NCBI RefSeq assembly: GCF_040720935.1
Contig: NZ_JBFDAE010000018.1
Coordinates: 1 to 64,000 of the forward strand
DNA length: 64,000 bases
Reading direction: 5' to 3'
Source of the DNA: Jejuia sp040720935
Lineage (GTDB): Bacteria; Bacteroidota; Bacteroidia; Flavobacteriales; Flavobacteriaceae
How positions within the stretch are numbered: the first letter of the stretch is position 1; each line of letters begins with the position of its first letter. Below are positions 52,812 through 62,039 of this stretch, piece by piece. The notes beneath the pieces are model-generated. The model was not told where the DNA came from and did not search any database. It saw only the letters and a list, made by a program, of their open reading frames with translations. Both the position numbers and the translations under genes were made by a program.

Positions 52812-53861
52812 TTATATAATTAACATGGCGTCGCCATAGCTGTAGAATTTGTATTTCTCTTTTATGGCTACTTGATAGGCTTCCATCATAAAATCGTGAC
52901 CTGCAAAAGCTGAAGCCATCATCATTAAAGTAGATTTTGGCGTGTGGAAATTGGTAATCATACAATTTGCGATACTAAACTCGTATGGAGGGAATATGAA
53001 TTTATTGGTCCAACCGTCTCTTTCGTTTAATAAACCGCTTGAAGACACCGCACTTTCTATGGTACGCATAGCAGTTGTACCCACTGCACATACGCGCTTT
53101 TTTCTTTTGATACCTTCGTTGATGATCTTAACTGCTTCTGCTTCAATTGCAATTTCTTCGCTATCCATTTTGTGTTTGGACAAATCTTCTACCTCGACAG
53201 GGTTGAAGGTCCCTAAACCAACGTGAAGTGTAACTTCTGCGAAGTTTACACCTTTAATTTCAAGGCGTTTTAACAAATGTTTTGAAAAGTGCAACCCTGC
53301 CGTTGGAGCGGCAACAGCGCCTTCATTTTTGGCAAAAATGGTTTGGTATCTGTGCTCATCTTCGGGCTCTACATCCCTCTTGATGTACTTTGGCAACGGT
53401 GTTTGTCCTAATTCATTCAATTTTATTCTGAATTCTTGATAAGAACCATCATATAAAAAACGTAAGGTACGTCCTCTAGAGGTTGTGTTATCAATAACCT
53501 CAGCAACTAAATTTTCGTCTTCCCCAAAATAGAGTTTATTACCTATTCTTATCTTTCTTGCTGGATCTACCAACACGTCCCAAAGGCGTTGTTCTGCGTT
53601 TAATTCCCTTAACAAAAACACTTCTATTCTTGCGCCTGTTTTCTCTTTGTTACCATACAATCTTGCAGGAAATACCTTGGTGTTATTTAGTATCATAACA
53701 TCGTCTTCCTCAAAATAATTGATAATATCCTTGAACTGCTTGTGTTCTATGGTTTTGTCTTTTCTATTTAAAACCATTAAGCGAGATTCATCTCTATTTT
53801 CTGAAGGATATTCTGCTAACAATTCATCTGGTAACTCAAAACCAAAGTGCGATAATTTCAT
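52812..53861 (-). CDS. queA: S-adenosylmethionine:tRNA ribosyltransferase-isomerase QueA
   Basis: A 349-residue protein that transfers the ribosyl group of SAM to preQ1 in tRNA, in queuosine synthesis. Family blocks are seen throughout: FELPDELLAEYP near the start, DVMILNNTKVFPARL, PLPKYIKRDVEPEDEHRYQTIFA (quoted in part), AAPTAGLHFS, LHVGLGTFNPV and TNFHTPKSTLMMMASAF. Length is normal. No other queuosine gene lies in the window. It is monocistronic with its own terminator. Confidence 0.96.
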   Translation of the reverse strand: MKLSHFGFELPDELLAEYPSENRDESRLMVLNRKDKTIEHKQFKDIINYFEEDDVMILNNTKVFPARLYGNKEKTGARIEVFLLRELNAEQRLWDVLVDPARKIRIGNKLYFGEDENLVAEVIDNTTSRGRTLRFLYDGSYQEFRIKLNELGQTPLPKYIKRDVEPEDEHRYQTIFAKNEGAVAAPTAGLHFSKHLLKRLEIKGVNFAEVTLHVGLGTFNPVEVEDLSKHKMDSEEIAIEAEAVKIINEGIKRKKRVCAVGTTAMRTIESAVSSSGLLNERDGWTNKFIFPPYEFSIANCMITNFHTPKSTLMMMASAFAGHDFMMEAYQVAIKEKYKFYSYGDAMLII

Positions 53862-54026
53862 TTATAAAAGTTTAAAGGTTTATATGTTTAGAGTTTAAAA
53901 TCACTCTTTCATATTATAAAGGATACAAATATACAATCTGAAGATAGGGGTTGTCAAGTAAATGGGTAATTATTATTGTAATAACTCAATAAACTTTAAA
54001 ATAATGGATGCTAAATTCAAATTATA

Positions 54027-55295
54027 TTAAGAAGTAATTTTAAAACCAATTGATTTTAAATCTTCCCAAAAAGTTGGATAAGATTTTGAAACGACCATGG
54101 CATCTTCTACAACCATTGAAGTTTTTAATGCTAAAGGAGCGAATGCCATAGCCATTCTATGGTCGTGGTAAGTCGCAACAGAAACAGCTTCCCCTAACCC
54201 CTCGATGGGAGGGGAACTCTTACGTGAATCAGATTCAAAAAGTGTATTTGATTTTAGGTGTAACGATTTATCTGTAATATCAACTTTACCACCAAATTTT
54301 TCGATTTCGGTTTTTAGGGCTACAAGTCTGTCGGTTTCTTTTATTTTTAGGGTGTGAAGCCCTGTTAAATCACATGGAATTCCTAAAGCGAAACAGGTTA
54401 CTGCTATGGTTTGTGCGATATCTGGTGCGTTTTTTAAATCTAGCGTCAATGGTTTTAATTCTGAAGCTTCTTTTTTTAGTGTGATGCTATTCTGCTTGAA
54501 TGTTGAAGTTACACCAAAATGCTTATAGATGTCAACTAAACAGGAATCGCCTTGTAACGAGTTTTCTTTATAGGAAGACAATGTGATTTCTGTACCAACT
54601 TCGCTAATGGCAGCAATACTGAAATAATAGGATGCTGAAGACCAATCGGACTCTACAGTTAATGTTTTAGGTTTTAGTTTTTCGTTTGAAGGGTACACAG
54701 TAATCACGTTATTTTCAAAAGATGTTTTAATACCTATTTCATTTAACAAGCTCAATGTCATGTTGATGTATGGTACAGATGTGATATCGCCTTCTAAAGT
54801 TAATTCTATTCCATTTTCTAATTTTGAAGCAATTAATAATAATGCAGAGATATACTGGCTACTTACATTTGCTTTTAAGGACACTTTATTTTTGGTAAGT
54901 TTCTTTCCTTTTAATCTTATTGGTGGAAATCCGTTGTTCTCGACATAACTTATTTCTGCACCTAGTTCTCTCAAGGCATCTACTAAAATTTTTATTGGGC
55001 GTTCTTTCATGCGTTTAGAACCTGTGAGCATAGTTTCTCGTCCTTCCTGTACCGAAAAATAGGCTGTTAAGAAACGCATTGCCGTTCCTGCATGATAAAT
55101 ATCTACAAGTTCATCATTTGAAGCTAAGGCCTTTGCCATTAACTTACTATCATCTGAATTTGAGACATTTTTTAAATCAAATTCTGGAAATAATGCCTGC
55201 AACAATAATAACCTATTCGACTCACTCTTAGAGCCTGTTATTTTAATTTCAGATTTACGATTTACGATTTTTGATTTGTGAAGTGTGATATTCAT
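54027..55295 (-). CDS. aroA: 3-phosphoshikimate 1-carboxyvinyltransferase AroA
   Basis: A 422-residue EPSP synthase of the shikimate pathway. ITGSKSESNRLLLLQAL, the GTAMRFLTAYFS block, GSKRMKERPI, SSQYISALLLIA, ESDWSSASYYFS, DIAQTIAV, KIKETDRL and YHDHRMAMAFAPLAL are intact. Between the LHLKSNTLFE and SVATYHDHRM segments there are about 14 extra residues (RKSSPPIEGLGEAV, about 358-371). They are encoded by a copy of the CCCCTAGCCCC repeat and keep the frame. The insert lies on a loop just before the catalytic DHR motif. Confidence 0.95.
   Translation of the reverse strand: MNITLHKSKIVNRKSEIKITGSKSESNRLLLLQALFPEFDLKNVSNSDDSKLMAKALASNDELVDIYHAGTAMRFLTAYFSVQEGRETMLTGSKRMKERPIKILVDALRELGAEISYVENNGFPPIRLKGKKLTKNKVSLKANVSSQYISALLLIASKLENGIELTLEGDITSVPYINMTLSLLNEIGIKTSFENNVITVYPSNEKLKPKTLTVESDWSSASYYFSIAAISEVGTEITLSSYKENSLQGDSCLVDIYKHFGVTSTFKQNSITLKKEASELKPLTLDLKNAPDIAQTIAVTCFALGIPCDLTGLHTLKIKETDRLVALKTEIEKFGGKVDITDKSLHLKSNTLFESDSRKSSPPIEGLGEAVSVATYHDHRMAMAFAPLALKTSMVVEDAMVVSKSYPTFWEDLKSIGFKITS
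54183..54228. repeat. CCCCTAACCCC repeat arm inside aroA
   Basis: CCCCTAACCCC (54191-54201) followed by GATGGGAGGGGAACTCT matches the arms at 20008-20042 and 63737-63844, including the trailing CTCTTAC/CTCTCAC box. It is in frame with aroA and adds residues about 358-371. Confidence 0.75.
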
Positions 55296-55329
55296 TGTAA
55301 AATTGTCTTGCTCCTTAAAGCTTGCAAAT

Positions 55330-55656
55330 TTACTTTAATTTTTGATTATTGTGGTGTCTATCGTGGTCTCGTTTGGCTTTTTTATCCATGCGTTTATCAA
55401 AAGCCTGTTGTAAATCAACTCCTGTTTGGTTTGCAAGACACAATACTACGAACAAAACATCGGCTAGTTCTTCGCCAAGGTCCTTATCTTTATCGCTTTC
55501 CTTTTCACTTTGTTCTCCATAACGGCGGGCAATAATTCTGGCAACTTCACCTACTTCTTCTGTAAGCTGTGCCATGTTGGTCAACTCGTTGAAATAACGT
55601 ACACCATGTTCGTTAATCCAATCGTCAACTATTTTTTGAGCGTTTTTTATATCCAT
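55330..55656 (-). CDS. MazG-like nucleotide pyrophosphohydrolase
   Basis: A 108-residue protein of the MazG superfamily. The metal-binding signature is MAQLTEEVGEVARIIARR (ExxE) followed by DLGEELADVLFVVLCLA (ExxD). Such short MazG-like enzymes hydrolyse non-canonical NTPs or dCTP-like substrates. The C-terminal tail is rich in His and Lys. Its start codon shares one base with the end of the DUF3857 gene upstream. It lies 34 bp before aroA on the same strand, so a shared transcript is likely. Confidence 0.88.
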   Translation of the reverse strand: MDIKNAQKIVDDWINEHGVRYFNELTNMAQLTEEVGEVARIIARRYGEQSEKESDKDKDLGEELADVLFVVLCLANQTGVDLQQAFDKRMDKKAKRDHDRHHNNQKLK

Positions 55657-57614
55657 TATTTTCTGGTTAACACTATTTGTTCGTTTTCTGCTTCTATTAA
55701 GTCGCTAAAATAAGATTTTAAAGCGTCATAATATATTGGAGATACAATTGGTACATTTATTTTAGAATCTACTACAAGTTGCACGGTATTTCCTATTGCC
55801 TTAATTTGATACGAAAAAGACCCCAAATTATCAGGAAGCTTTAGCATTTTACTTTGTGGGGCAGATGCTATTTTATAGCCTTCAGGAAGTGTTATATTAA
55901 ATCTATAAATATCATCTGAAGGATAGCCAAAATCTACTGGAAACTCTCTGGATTCTAATTTAAAAGGGCTTTCATTCGTCCTGAAGAAAAACAACGGCGA
56001 GAAATAGATCTTATCGTTTATGATATCTGCCTGACTTTCCATGGTAAACTTACAATTTTCCATTACGGGCTTATCAAGTTCGGTATTATTTTTCACGCTA
56101 AATTCAGCAACCTCAATACCATCATATTTATTTTCTAAATTTTCTATAAATTTATCTTCATCTTCATTGTTATATGAATTGCGATACGTTCTCGCTTTAT
56201 GACCAGTTTTTACGGCGCGCATTTGCCCTTCAATTGTTCCTGTTTCATCTAATTTAGCAAATAACGATACTGTATTTTTAGATATGTTTTTAGGATACAA
56301 ATCTATTAAAGCAGAACTACCATGATCTGTAATAATTCTACCTTGCCAATTTAAGGCTCTAAATGGTAATACATTTGGCATACTGTATTTACTTGTGGCA
56401 TCTAGCAACAAGACTGTATCGGCATATTTCACATAAGTTATGACATAATTATAACCTTCTCTGGTTGGAAATAAGGGAACGCCATTTCGCCTCGTACTTA
56501 CTAAAACCGGGTATGCTTTTATACCAGCATAACGTAACATTGAGGTCAGCATTAAATTTATTTCGGCAACGTTACCTACCTGCTCTTTATACGCTGTTTT
56601 TACGCCATCACTAGTGTAATAACCATAATAACCGTTCCATTTAATTTTTGACTTTACATATTCAAAAATTAGAGCCACTCTTTTTTCTGGATTTGAAACT
56701 GTACTTATAAGTGCATCAATATCATCTTCATAGTAGCCTTCTTTATCTAATTCACCACCAAAATTGGAGCTCTCATAAATATTTTTTACAACGTCCTCCC
56801 AAGTGGTAGAATAATATTTAACCGGAGATTGCGGAAAATTGGTGTAAGACAGTTCATAACTTATTGCCGACCTATAATTATTTATACTGTTAACATGGGG
56901 CTCTTCTTTTAGCGCTGGTATATTAGTTAAGTTATATTCATAACACTCTTTAGTGAAATCAATTTTAGTACTGCCAATCATAAAACGATCATTTCTATTT
57001 TCTTTTTTTGGGGTAATTGGTAAAAAGCCTCTTGCGTTTAACTTAAATTTAAAATACTCTGGGGCTTCAAACTTGGCATTTAATTTTTTGATAGGAATAT
57101 CGTTTTGGAACACAAAATCGTCAATATTTGAGTAAAAAGGGGAATATACTTTATACTTATATTCTATAACTGAGCCCTCTTTAATATTGGGCATAGTGAA
57201 TTTTGTCTCATCTCTATATTTAGATTTTTCTGTTCTAAATATGTCTTTTTTATCAAGTTTTGTATCTTCTACTTTTCCATCAATTAAATTGTAAGTATAA
57301 GCTTTTATATTGTGCGCCTCTTCTTTGCTGCTGCGGCTCTTATACAATCTTATGGGTTTTGTTGCATACTTAAATCCATCTTGATGGTATATTTTTACAC
57401 GCTCATGGATTTCAGTAATCAACTCAAACCCTTCTTGTTCTGAATACTCGAAATATGTGCGTCTGTATTTATACAAATATGCTGCGTTTGCCGACGAATC
57501 TAAAGGATTGAACTTCTCTTCTAATTCTTCTTTGGATACTTTACCAAAATCATAATTTTGAGCAAAGGCAGATAATGAAAAACTTAGGCATAATAAAACT
57601 GCTACTACTTTCAT
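55656..57614 (-). CDS. DUF3857 transglutaminase-fold protein, catalytic Cys lost
   Basis: A 652-residue exported protein (signal peptide about 1-18, ending AFAQ). The N-terminal DUF3857 domain (about 45-200) is followed by a transglutaminase-like core (about 290-400) and a C-terminal beta-rich DUF2569-type or related domain. In the core, the expected GDC is replaced by VGNVAE, and the catalytic-His position reads NYV instead of NHV, so the protein is probably not catalytic. It is a tandem paralogue of the next gene upstream, 5 bp away. Confidence 0.85.
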   Translation of the reverse strand: MKVVAVLLCLSFSLSAFAQNYDFGKVSKEELEEKFNPLDSSANAAYLYKYRRTYFEYSEQEGFELITEIHERVKIYHQDGFKYATKPIRLYKSRSSKEEAHNIKAYTYNLIDGKVEDTKLDKKDIFRTEKSKYRDETKFTMPNIKEGSVIEYKYKVYSPFYSNIDDFVFQNDIPIKKLNAKFEAPEYFKFKLNARGFLPITPKKENRNDRFMIGSTKIDFTKECYEYNLTNIPALKEEPHVNSINNYRSAISYELSYTNFPQSPVKYYSTTWEDVVKNIYESSNFGGELDKEGYYEDDIDALISTVSNPEKRVALIFEYVKSKIKWNGYYGYYTSDGVKTAYKEQVGNVAEINLMLTSMLRYAGIKAYPVLVSTRRNGVPLFPTREGYNYVITYVKYADTVLLLDATSKYSMPNVLPFRALNWQGRIITDHGSSALIDLYPKNISKNTVSLFAKLDETGTIEGQMRAVKTGHKARTYRNSYNNEDEDKFIENLENKYDGIEVAEFSVKNNTELDKPVMENCKFTMESQADIINDKIYFSPLFFFRTNESPFKLESREFPVDFGYPSDDIYRFNITLPEGYKIASAPQSKMLKLPDNLGSFSYQIKAIGNTVQLVVDSKINVPIVSPIYYDALKSYFSDLIEAENEQIVLTRK

Positions 57615-57619
57615 TTAAT

Positions 57620-59527
57620 TTACTTTTTAATCAATGCGATTTTTGCATTATCCATTTTTGAAACTTCTTTATAAAAGGCTCTAAACTTTGTGTAATCTTC
57701 TTTTGGATATTCGCCATCTTTTACGATAAATTCTCTTTTGTAATTCAATGTGTTATCGCCCTGAACTGTAATTTTGGTTTTATAACTACCAAATTTATTT
57801 TCTATGGTCTTGTTTTTTGGCAGCGATTCTATTTTATAACCTTCGGGCAATGTTATTGTTACATTATCCTTATCCACAAATCCTCGCTTTACTTTTACTG
57901 GTAATGTTCTTTTTCTATAACGATCTGGGACGTGTCTATTTCTGTTTAAAGCGTTGATGGAAAAAAGCATCCTAGTGCCTGCATTTTTGGTGTAATTTTT
58001 TGCTGTAAAACTTAAGGTTTCAGTAAATTGTATGCTATCCTTATCGTTTTCAAGAACTATAGCATCAAAACTGATGTTGTTGATATAACGCCATCGTTTT
58101 TTATAAGCCATATCCCTATCTCTGTCATCATAATTTTCAATATTGAACTTATCATCATACTGAATACCTTTTGAAGATACTTGTACATGCGCAGTTATAT
58201 CGCCTTCATTTGAAATAGAATAGTTCCCTTTTAAAATCTGAGTGTTTTCTTCGGTGGTATATTTTTTTGTGTGCTTAATTTTTCCGCCTTCGGGTGTTAT
58301 TACCAGTACGTCCCTGTCGTCGGTAAAATCGCCTATAAACCCGAAAGGGCTTTTTTGACTTGTACATTCTAGCCAGATGGTTTCGTTAGCTGTTGGGATC
58401 GATAAACACACATGATTTCCTTGTATAGAAGTGAAATCTTTATCAATATTCATTTGAGAATCTCCAGCGTATAAAACGGTGTAGTTTGACTCAATTCCCA
58501 CCGCTTTAAGCAGAGACATTGTATAATTTGTCAAAGCTTTACAATCACCATACCCCAACCTATCCACATATGATGCACTATAGGGTTTCCAACCACCAAT
58601 ACCTACTTGAACGCTAATATATCTCGTTTTATCCTGAACGTATTGGTAGATTTTTTTTGCTTTTTCTATATCATCTTTTTCATTTTTAACCAAGTCCTTA
58701 ATTTTTTCGATAGTGCTAACTGGCAAATCATAGGCATCTTTAATCAAATCTTTATACATCCATTTTCCAAAATCGTCCCAAGTCTCCACTTCAGCATTTA
58801 CACCTTCTAAGGAAAATTGTTTTGAAGCAAAAAACACATTGGGAACCACCCCGCTAAACGAAGGACTATAAGACTCAGGTTCAAATGCTTCCATGTTTTT
58901 TATTTGATAGGATATTAGCCCTTCCGATTCCTTAAAAGTAACATCGACCCCCTCAAGATTATTCTCTTTTTTTCTTAAAGTGATTTGTTCGGGATATTCT
59001 ATACCGTAAGAACTACTTTCTACACTAACATATGAATTTTGAAGAGGGAAAAATCTCGGTATAAAAGCTGTGTTATTAGTTTCTATTTCCGAAATAAATT
59101 CAATAGTATAAGGATATGAAACCGGTGTATAATCCAAATACTTTAATCTAGAGTCAGAATACAACGTACCTCCGCTAACAGCACTTACATCTCTAAAATC
59201 ATTCTTCCTTATCTTTTTTATTTGGACACCGAAAGAATTAAAAACCAAAGCTTGTAATGTTCTTATTTTAATGCCATCGTCATAACGTACTCTGGCACGA
59301 ACACTGTTTTTGCCTTTACCGTTTAAAACTGTTATTACTCGCTTTTTGGTTATGACCATTTCATCGATGGACTTAATGACGACATTAACTTCGTCGGAGC
59401 GAATAACCGCATTGGCATTTTTTTTTAGATTTTCAGGAATGGTTAAACTGGTGTAATTAAGGTCTTGCGAATGAGACACATAACAAACGAACAAGACTAA
59501 AATACCAATACTATTTTTTAAATTCAT
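57620..59527 (-). CDS. DUF3857 transglutaminase-like protein, active-site residues kept
   Basis: A 635-residue exported protein (signal peptide about 1-20). DUF3857 domain (about 45-210), transglutaminase core with GYGDCKALTNY (Cys) and GNHVCLSIP (His), and LECTS in place of the usual Asp loop; then a beta-rich C-terminal domain. The core looks competent, unlike its downstream paralogue. Both are predicted periplasmic. The 5-bp gap between them and the next gene indicates an operon. Substrate is unknown. Confidence 0.88.
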   Translation of the reverse strand: MNLKNSIGILVLFVCYVSHSQDLNYTSLTIPENLKKNANAVIRSDEVNVVIKSIDEMVITKKRVITVLNGKGKNSVRARVRYDDGIKIRTLQALVFNSFGVQIKKIRKNDFRDVSAVSGGTLYSDSRLKYLDYTPVSYPYTIEFISEIETNNTAFIPRFFPLQNSYVSVESSSYGIEYPEQITLRKKENNLEGVDVTFKESEGLISYQIKNMEAFEPESYSPSFSGVVPNVFFASKQFSLEGVNAEVETWDDFGKWMYKDLIKDAYDLPVSTIEKIKDLVKNEKDDIEKAKKIYQYVQDKTRYISVQVGIGGWKPYSASYVDRLGYGDCKALTNYTMSLLKAVGIESNYTVLYAGDSQMNIDKDFTSIQGNHVCLSIPTANETIWLECTSQKSPFGFIGDFTDDRDVLVITPEGGKIKHTKKYTTEENTQILKGNYSISNEGDITAHVQVSSKGIQYDDKFNIENYDDRDRDMAYKKRWRYINNISFDAIVLENDKDSIQFTETLSFTAKNYTKNAGTRMLFSINALNRNRHVPDRYRKRTLPVKVKRGFVDKDNVTITLPEGYKIESLPKNKTIENKFGSYKTKITVQGDNTLNYKREFIVKDGEYPKEDYTKFRAFYKEVSKMDNAKIALIKK

Positions 59528-59595
59528 GTTGGAGCATCAAAATTAAATCCCAAAATTATGGATAGAAAAACTACAATTTCATGAGAAATATCATG

Positions 59596-60123
59596 TTACG
59601 TAAGTTTCACTTTAAACAAATTAACTAAAAATCGCACAGTTAACACCATAAAACACGGTAAAAAAATGTATTTAATTTCACTCCAAATAACTTGCATGCC
59701 CCATTCTGTAAAAAAGCTTCCAATACTTAATGGAGAAACTTTTATAACGCGCCATGGAAAGAAATATCGAGAATTCTCAAACGGAATAAAAAAACCGACA
59801 CCCTCGCCTCCTGTAGTTAAAGCGTCTAGTAATCCATGAGACAGGGTTGACAAAAAAATCACTAAAAACCAGATTACCTTATGTTTTCTTCCAATAGTAA
59901 ACATTAGTAATAAGCTCCATAAAAGCGCAAATAAGATTGAATGTGAAAACCCACGATGTCCTAAAGGAGATTCGTATGGAACGTCCATTCTAAAACCAAT
60001 CACATCAAAGTCTGGAAGAATTGTTGAAAAAATAGCGGCTAGAATCAACCATTTCAGGTTTTTATTATCAATGACCTTATAAAGCGTGTATCCTACAATA
60101 CTATGACCAAATATAGATGCCAT
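59596..60123 (-). CDS. YdjM-like membrane-bound metal-dependent hydrolase
   Basis: A 175-residue membrane protein with about four helices. The family motifs LPDFDVI and GHRGFSHSILFALLWS, and a second His region LSHGLLDALTTGG, match the YdjM/LexA-regulated putative hydrolase family. The His/Asp pattern suggests a metal site at the membrane. No substrate is known. Its ATG shares one base with the dtd stop (overlap at 60123), so it is coupled to dtd. Confidence 0.85.
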   Translation of the reverse strand: MASIFGHSIVGYTLYKVIDNKNLKWLILAAIFSTILPDFDVIGFRMDVPYESPLGHRGFSHSILFALLWSLLLMFTIGRKHKVIWFLVIFLSTLSHGLLDALTTGGEGVGFFIPFENSRYFFPWRVIKVSPLSIGSFFTEWGMQVIWSEIKYIFLPCFMVLTVRFLVNLFKVKLT

Positions 60124-60575
60124 TACTCTTTGTTTTTGGAATCTATGATAATGGTTACAGGGCCGTCATTGATTAATTCAACTTGCATGTTTGCACCAAA
60201 TTGTCCCGCTTGTACTGGTTTATTTAAAATACTTTCTAATGTTTTTACAAATGTTTCGTAAAGCGGAATTGCAACATCTGGTTTTGCTGCTTTTATATAG
60301 CTTGGTCTATTTCCCTTTTTTGTGGCAGCATATAATGTAAACTGGCTTACGGCTATAATTTCTCCATCCACATCAATAACAGAGTTATTCATGACGCCAT
60401 TTTCGTCTCCAAATATCCTGAGGTTTGCTATTTTGTTACATAACCAATCGATGTCTTCTTGTGTATCTTCATTTATGATGCCTAGTAAAACTAAAAGTCC
60501 GTTTTCTATGGAAGCTACTTTTTGTTCTTCAATTGTTACACTTGCTTTGGATACTCTTTGGATGACTACTTTCAT
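60123..60575 (-). CDS. dtd: D-aminoacyl-tRNA deacylase Dtd
   Basis: A 150-residue protein that removes D-amino acids, and glycine from tRNA-Ala. Start MKVVIQRVSKASVTIE, active-site SQFTLYAATKKGNRPSY and the C-terminal (N)DGPVTIIIDS are diagnostic. I use the ATG at 60575 because the family always begins MKxVIQRV; the longer reading runs through a repeat region. It overlaps the YdjM-like gene by one base. Confidence 0.95.
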   Translation of the reverse strand: MKVVIQRVSKASVTIEEQKVASIENGLLVLLGIINEDTQEDIDWLCNKIANLRIFGDENGVMNNSVIDVDGEIIAVSQFTLYAATKKGNRPSYIKAAKPDVAIPLYETFVKTLESILNKPVQAGQFGANMQVELINDGPVTIIIDSKNKE

Positions 60576-60599
60576 AAATCCCAAGGGAATTTTATTTGT

Positions 60600-60824
60600 T
60601 GTTAAAAATGTTTCACAGAGATACTCTAAGATGCACAGAGTTTCCCATAGAATTTCTCGCAAACCTACCGGCAGGTAGGGGCGCGAAGGCACAAAGAATG
60701 AAGTGACTTAATGTCAACCAAGACTGTTTACTGCGACTGCATACTGCTAACTGAATACTGAGACTATAAACTGCCAACTGCATACTGCCAACTGCATACT
60801 GCTGACTAAATACTGCCAACTGCC
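60600..60824. repeat. Degenerate CTGCCAACTGCATA tandem repeats and short palindromes
   Basis: Between dtd and rsgA, 60731-60824 carries about seven imperfect 13-14-bp units (ACTGCATACTGC, ACTGCCAACTG). 60660-60680 has the palindrome CCTACCGGCAGGTAGG. No gene is visible in this 249-bp gap. Confidence 0.7.
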
Positions 60825-61775
60825 TTACTGCTCCTCCCAATTATCAGTTCTGTAATGTTCATCTTCGCCTTCTAAAATTTGTACATAACTTCTATAGCGT
60901 GAATACTCAATGTCGTTATTCTCTAAAGCATTTTTTACGGCGCATTTAGGTTCTTTTAAATGCAGGCAGTTATTAAACTTACAATCTTGTTTTAGGACAA
61001 AAAGTTCAGGGAAATAATCGCCTACTTCCTCCTTATCCATGTCAACAACACCAAAACCCTTAATGCCCGGTGTGTCTATAATTCTTCCTCCAAAAGTGGT
61101 ATCGAACATTTCTGCAAAAGTGGTGGTGTGTTGTCCCTGCATGTGCGAATTGGAAATCTCCTTGGTTTTTAAATTCAGTTCTGGTTCTATGGCATTTACC
61201 AAAGTAGATTTACCAACACCAGAATGACCTGCAAACATGCTCGTTTTATCTTTCATCAGCCCTTTTACCTTTTCTACATTCTTACCTGTTATTGCCGAAA
61301 TACCAATACATTCGTAACCTATTTTTCTATAGACATGTGCTAAATACCTAACTTCATTTAGCGTGTCTTCATCATAGGTATCAATTTTATTGAACAATAA
61401 AACAGTTTTTATGGAATATGCCTCCGCGGTTACTAAAAACCGATCTATAAAACTGGTCAAAGTAGGAGGATTGTTAATGGTAATCATCAAAAATACCTGA
61501 TCTATATTTGCTGAAATAATATGCGTTTGCTTAGAAAGGTTTACCGATTTCCTTACAATGTAATTGGTTCTATCATGAATTTTATGGATAATTCCAGAAA
61601 CAGTATCACTATTCGTCTCCAATTCAAAATCAACTACATCTCCCACCGCAATAGGGTTGGTGCTTTTAATATCCTTTAAGCGAAACTTCCCTTTTATTCT
61701 GCATTGGTATGTCTCTCCCAATTGGGTTTTAACTGTGTACCAGCTTCCAGTAGATTTATAAACGTGTCCTGTCAT
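60825..61775 (-). CDS. rsgA: Ribosome small-subunit biogenesis GTPase RsgA
   Basis: A 316-residue circularly permuted GTPase. N-terminal OB fold (about 1-70), then motifs in permuted order: NKIDTYD (G4), AGHSGVGKSTLVNAI (G1), and IDTPGIKGFG (G3). The C-terminal zinc finger is CKFNNCLHLKEPKCAV. It helps mature the 30S subunit. It is a single minus-strand gene; its stop codon borders the CTGCC repeat tract. Confidence 0.95.
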   Translation of the reverse strand: MTGHVYKSTGSWYTVKTQLGETYQCRIKGKFRLKDIKSTNPIAVGDVVDFELETNSDTVSGIIHKIHDRTNYIVRKSVNLSKQTHIISANIDQVFLMITINNPPTLTSFIDRFLVTAEAYSIKTVLLFNKIDTYDEDTLNEVRYLAHVYRKIGYECIGISAITGKNVEKVKGLMKDKTSMFAGHSGVGKSTLVNAIEPELNLKTKEISNSHMQGQHTTTFAEMFDTTFGGRIIDTPGIKGFGVVDMDKEEVGDYFPELFVLKQDCKFNNCLHLKEPKCAVKNALENNDIEYSRYRSYVQILEGEDEHYRTDNWEEQ

Positions 61776-62039
61776 TCATTAAATTAGTGTAAAACAAAAT
61801 AACAATTTTTAAATTGATTTAGGTTACTCAATAATTGCTTTTTTGGGTGTTAATAGCTTTCCATCGGCAATTATACTTAGAATATAAAACCTTTTAAACA
61901 TTCTACATGCAACCTTTCAATAAGCGAACTGTCTATAATAAAAAAGAAAGCTCTTTCAATACTTTAAATTAAAAGAACAATTTAACCTAAGGGTATTCTA
62001 TATTAGCTTTTTAATCTTATAATTTCAAAATTTAACAAC

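Noticed and set aside
60576..60692. N-terminal extension of dtd
   Set aside because: The extension is encoded by intergenic repeat sequence with a CCTACCGGCAGGTAGG palindrome; the family starts at MKVVIQRV.
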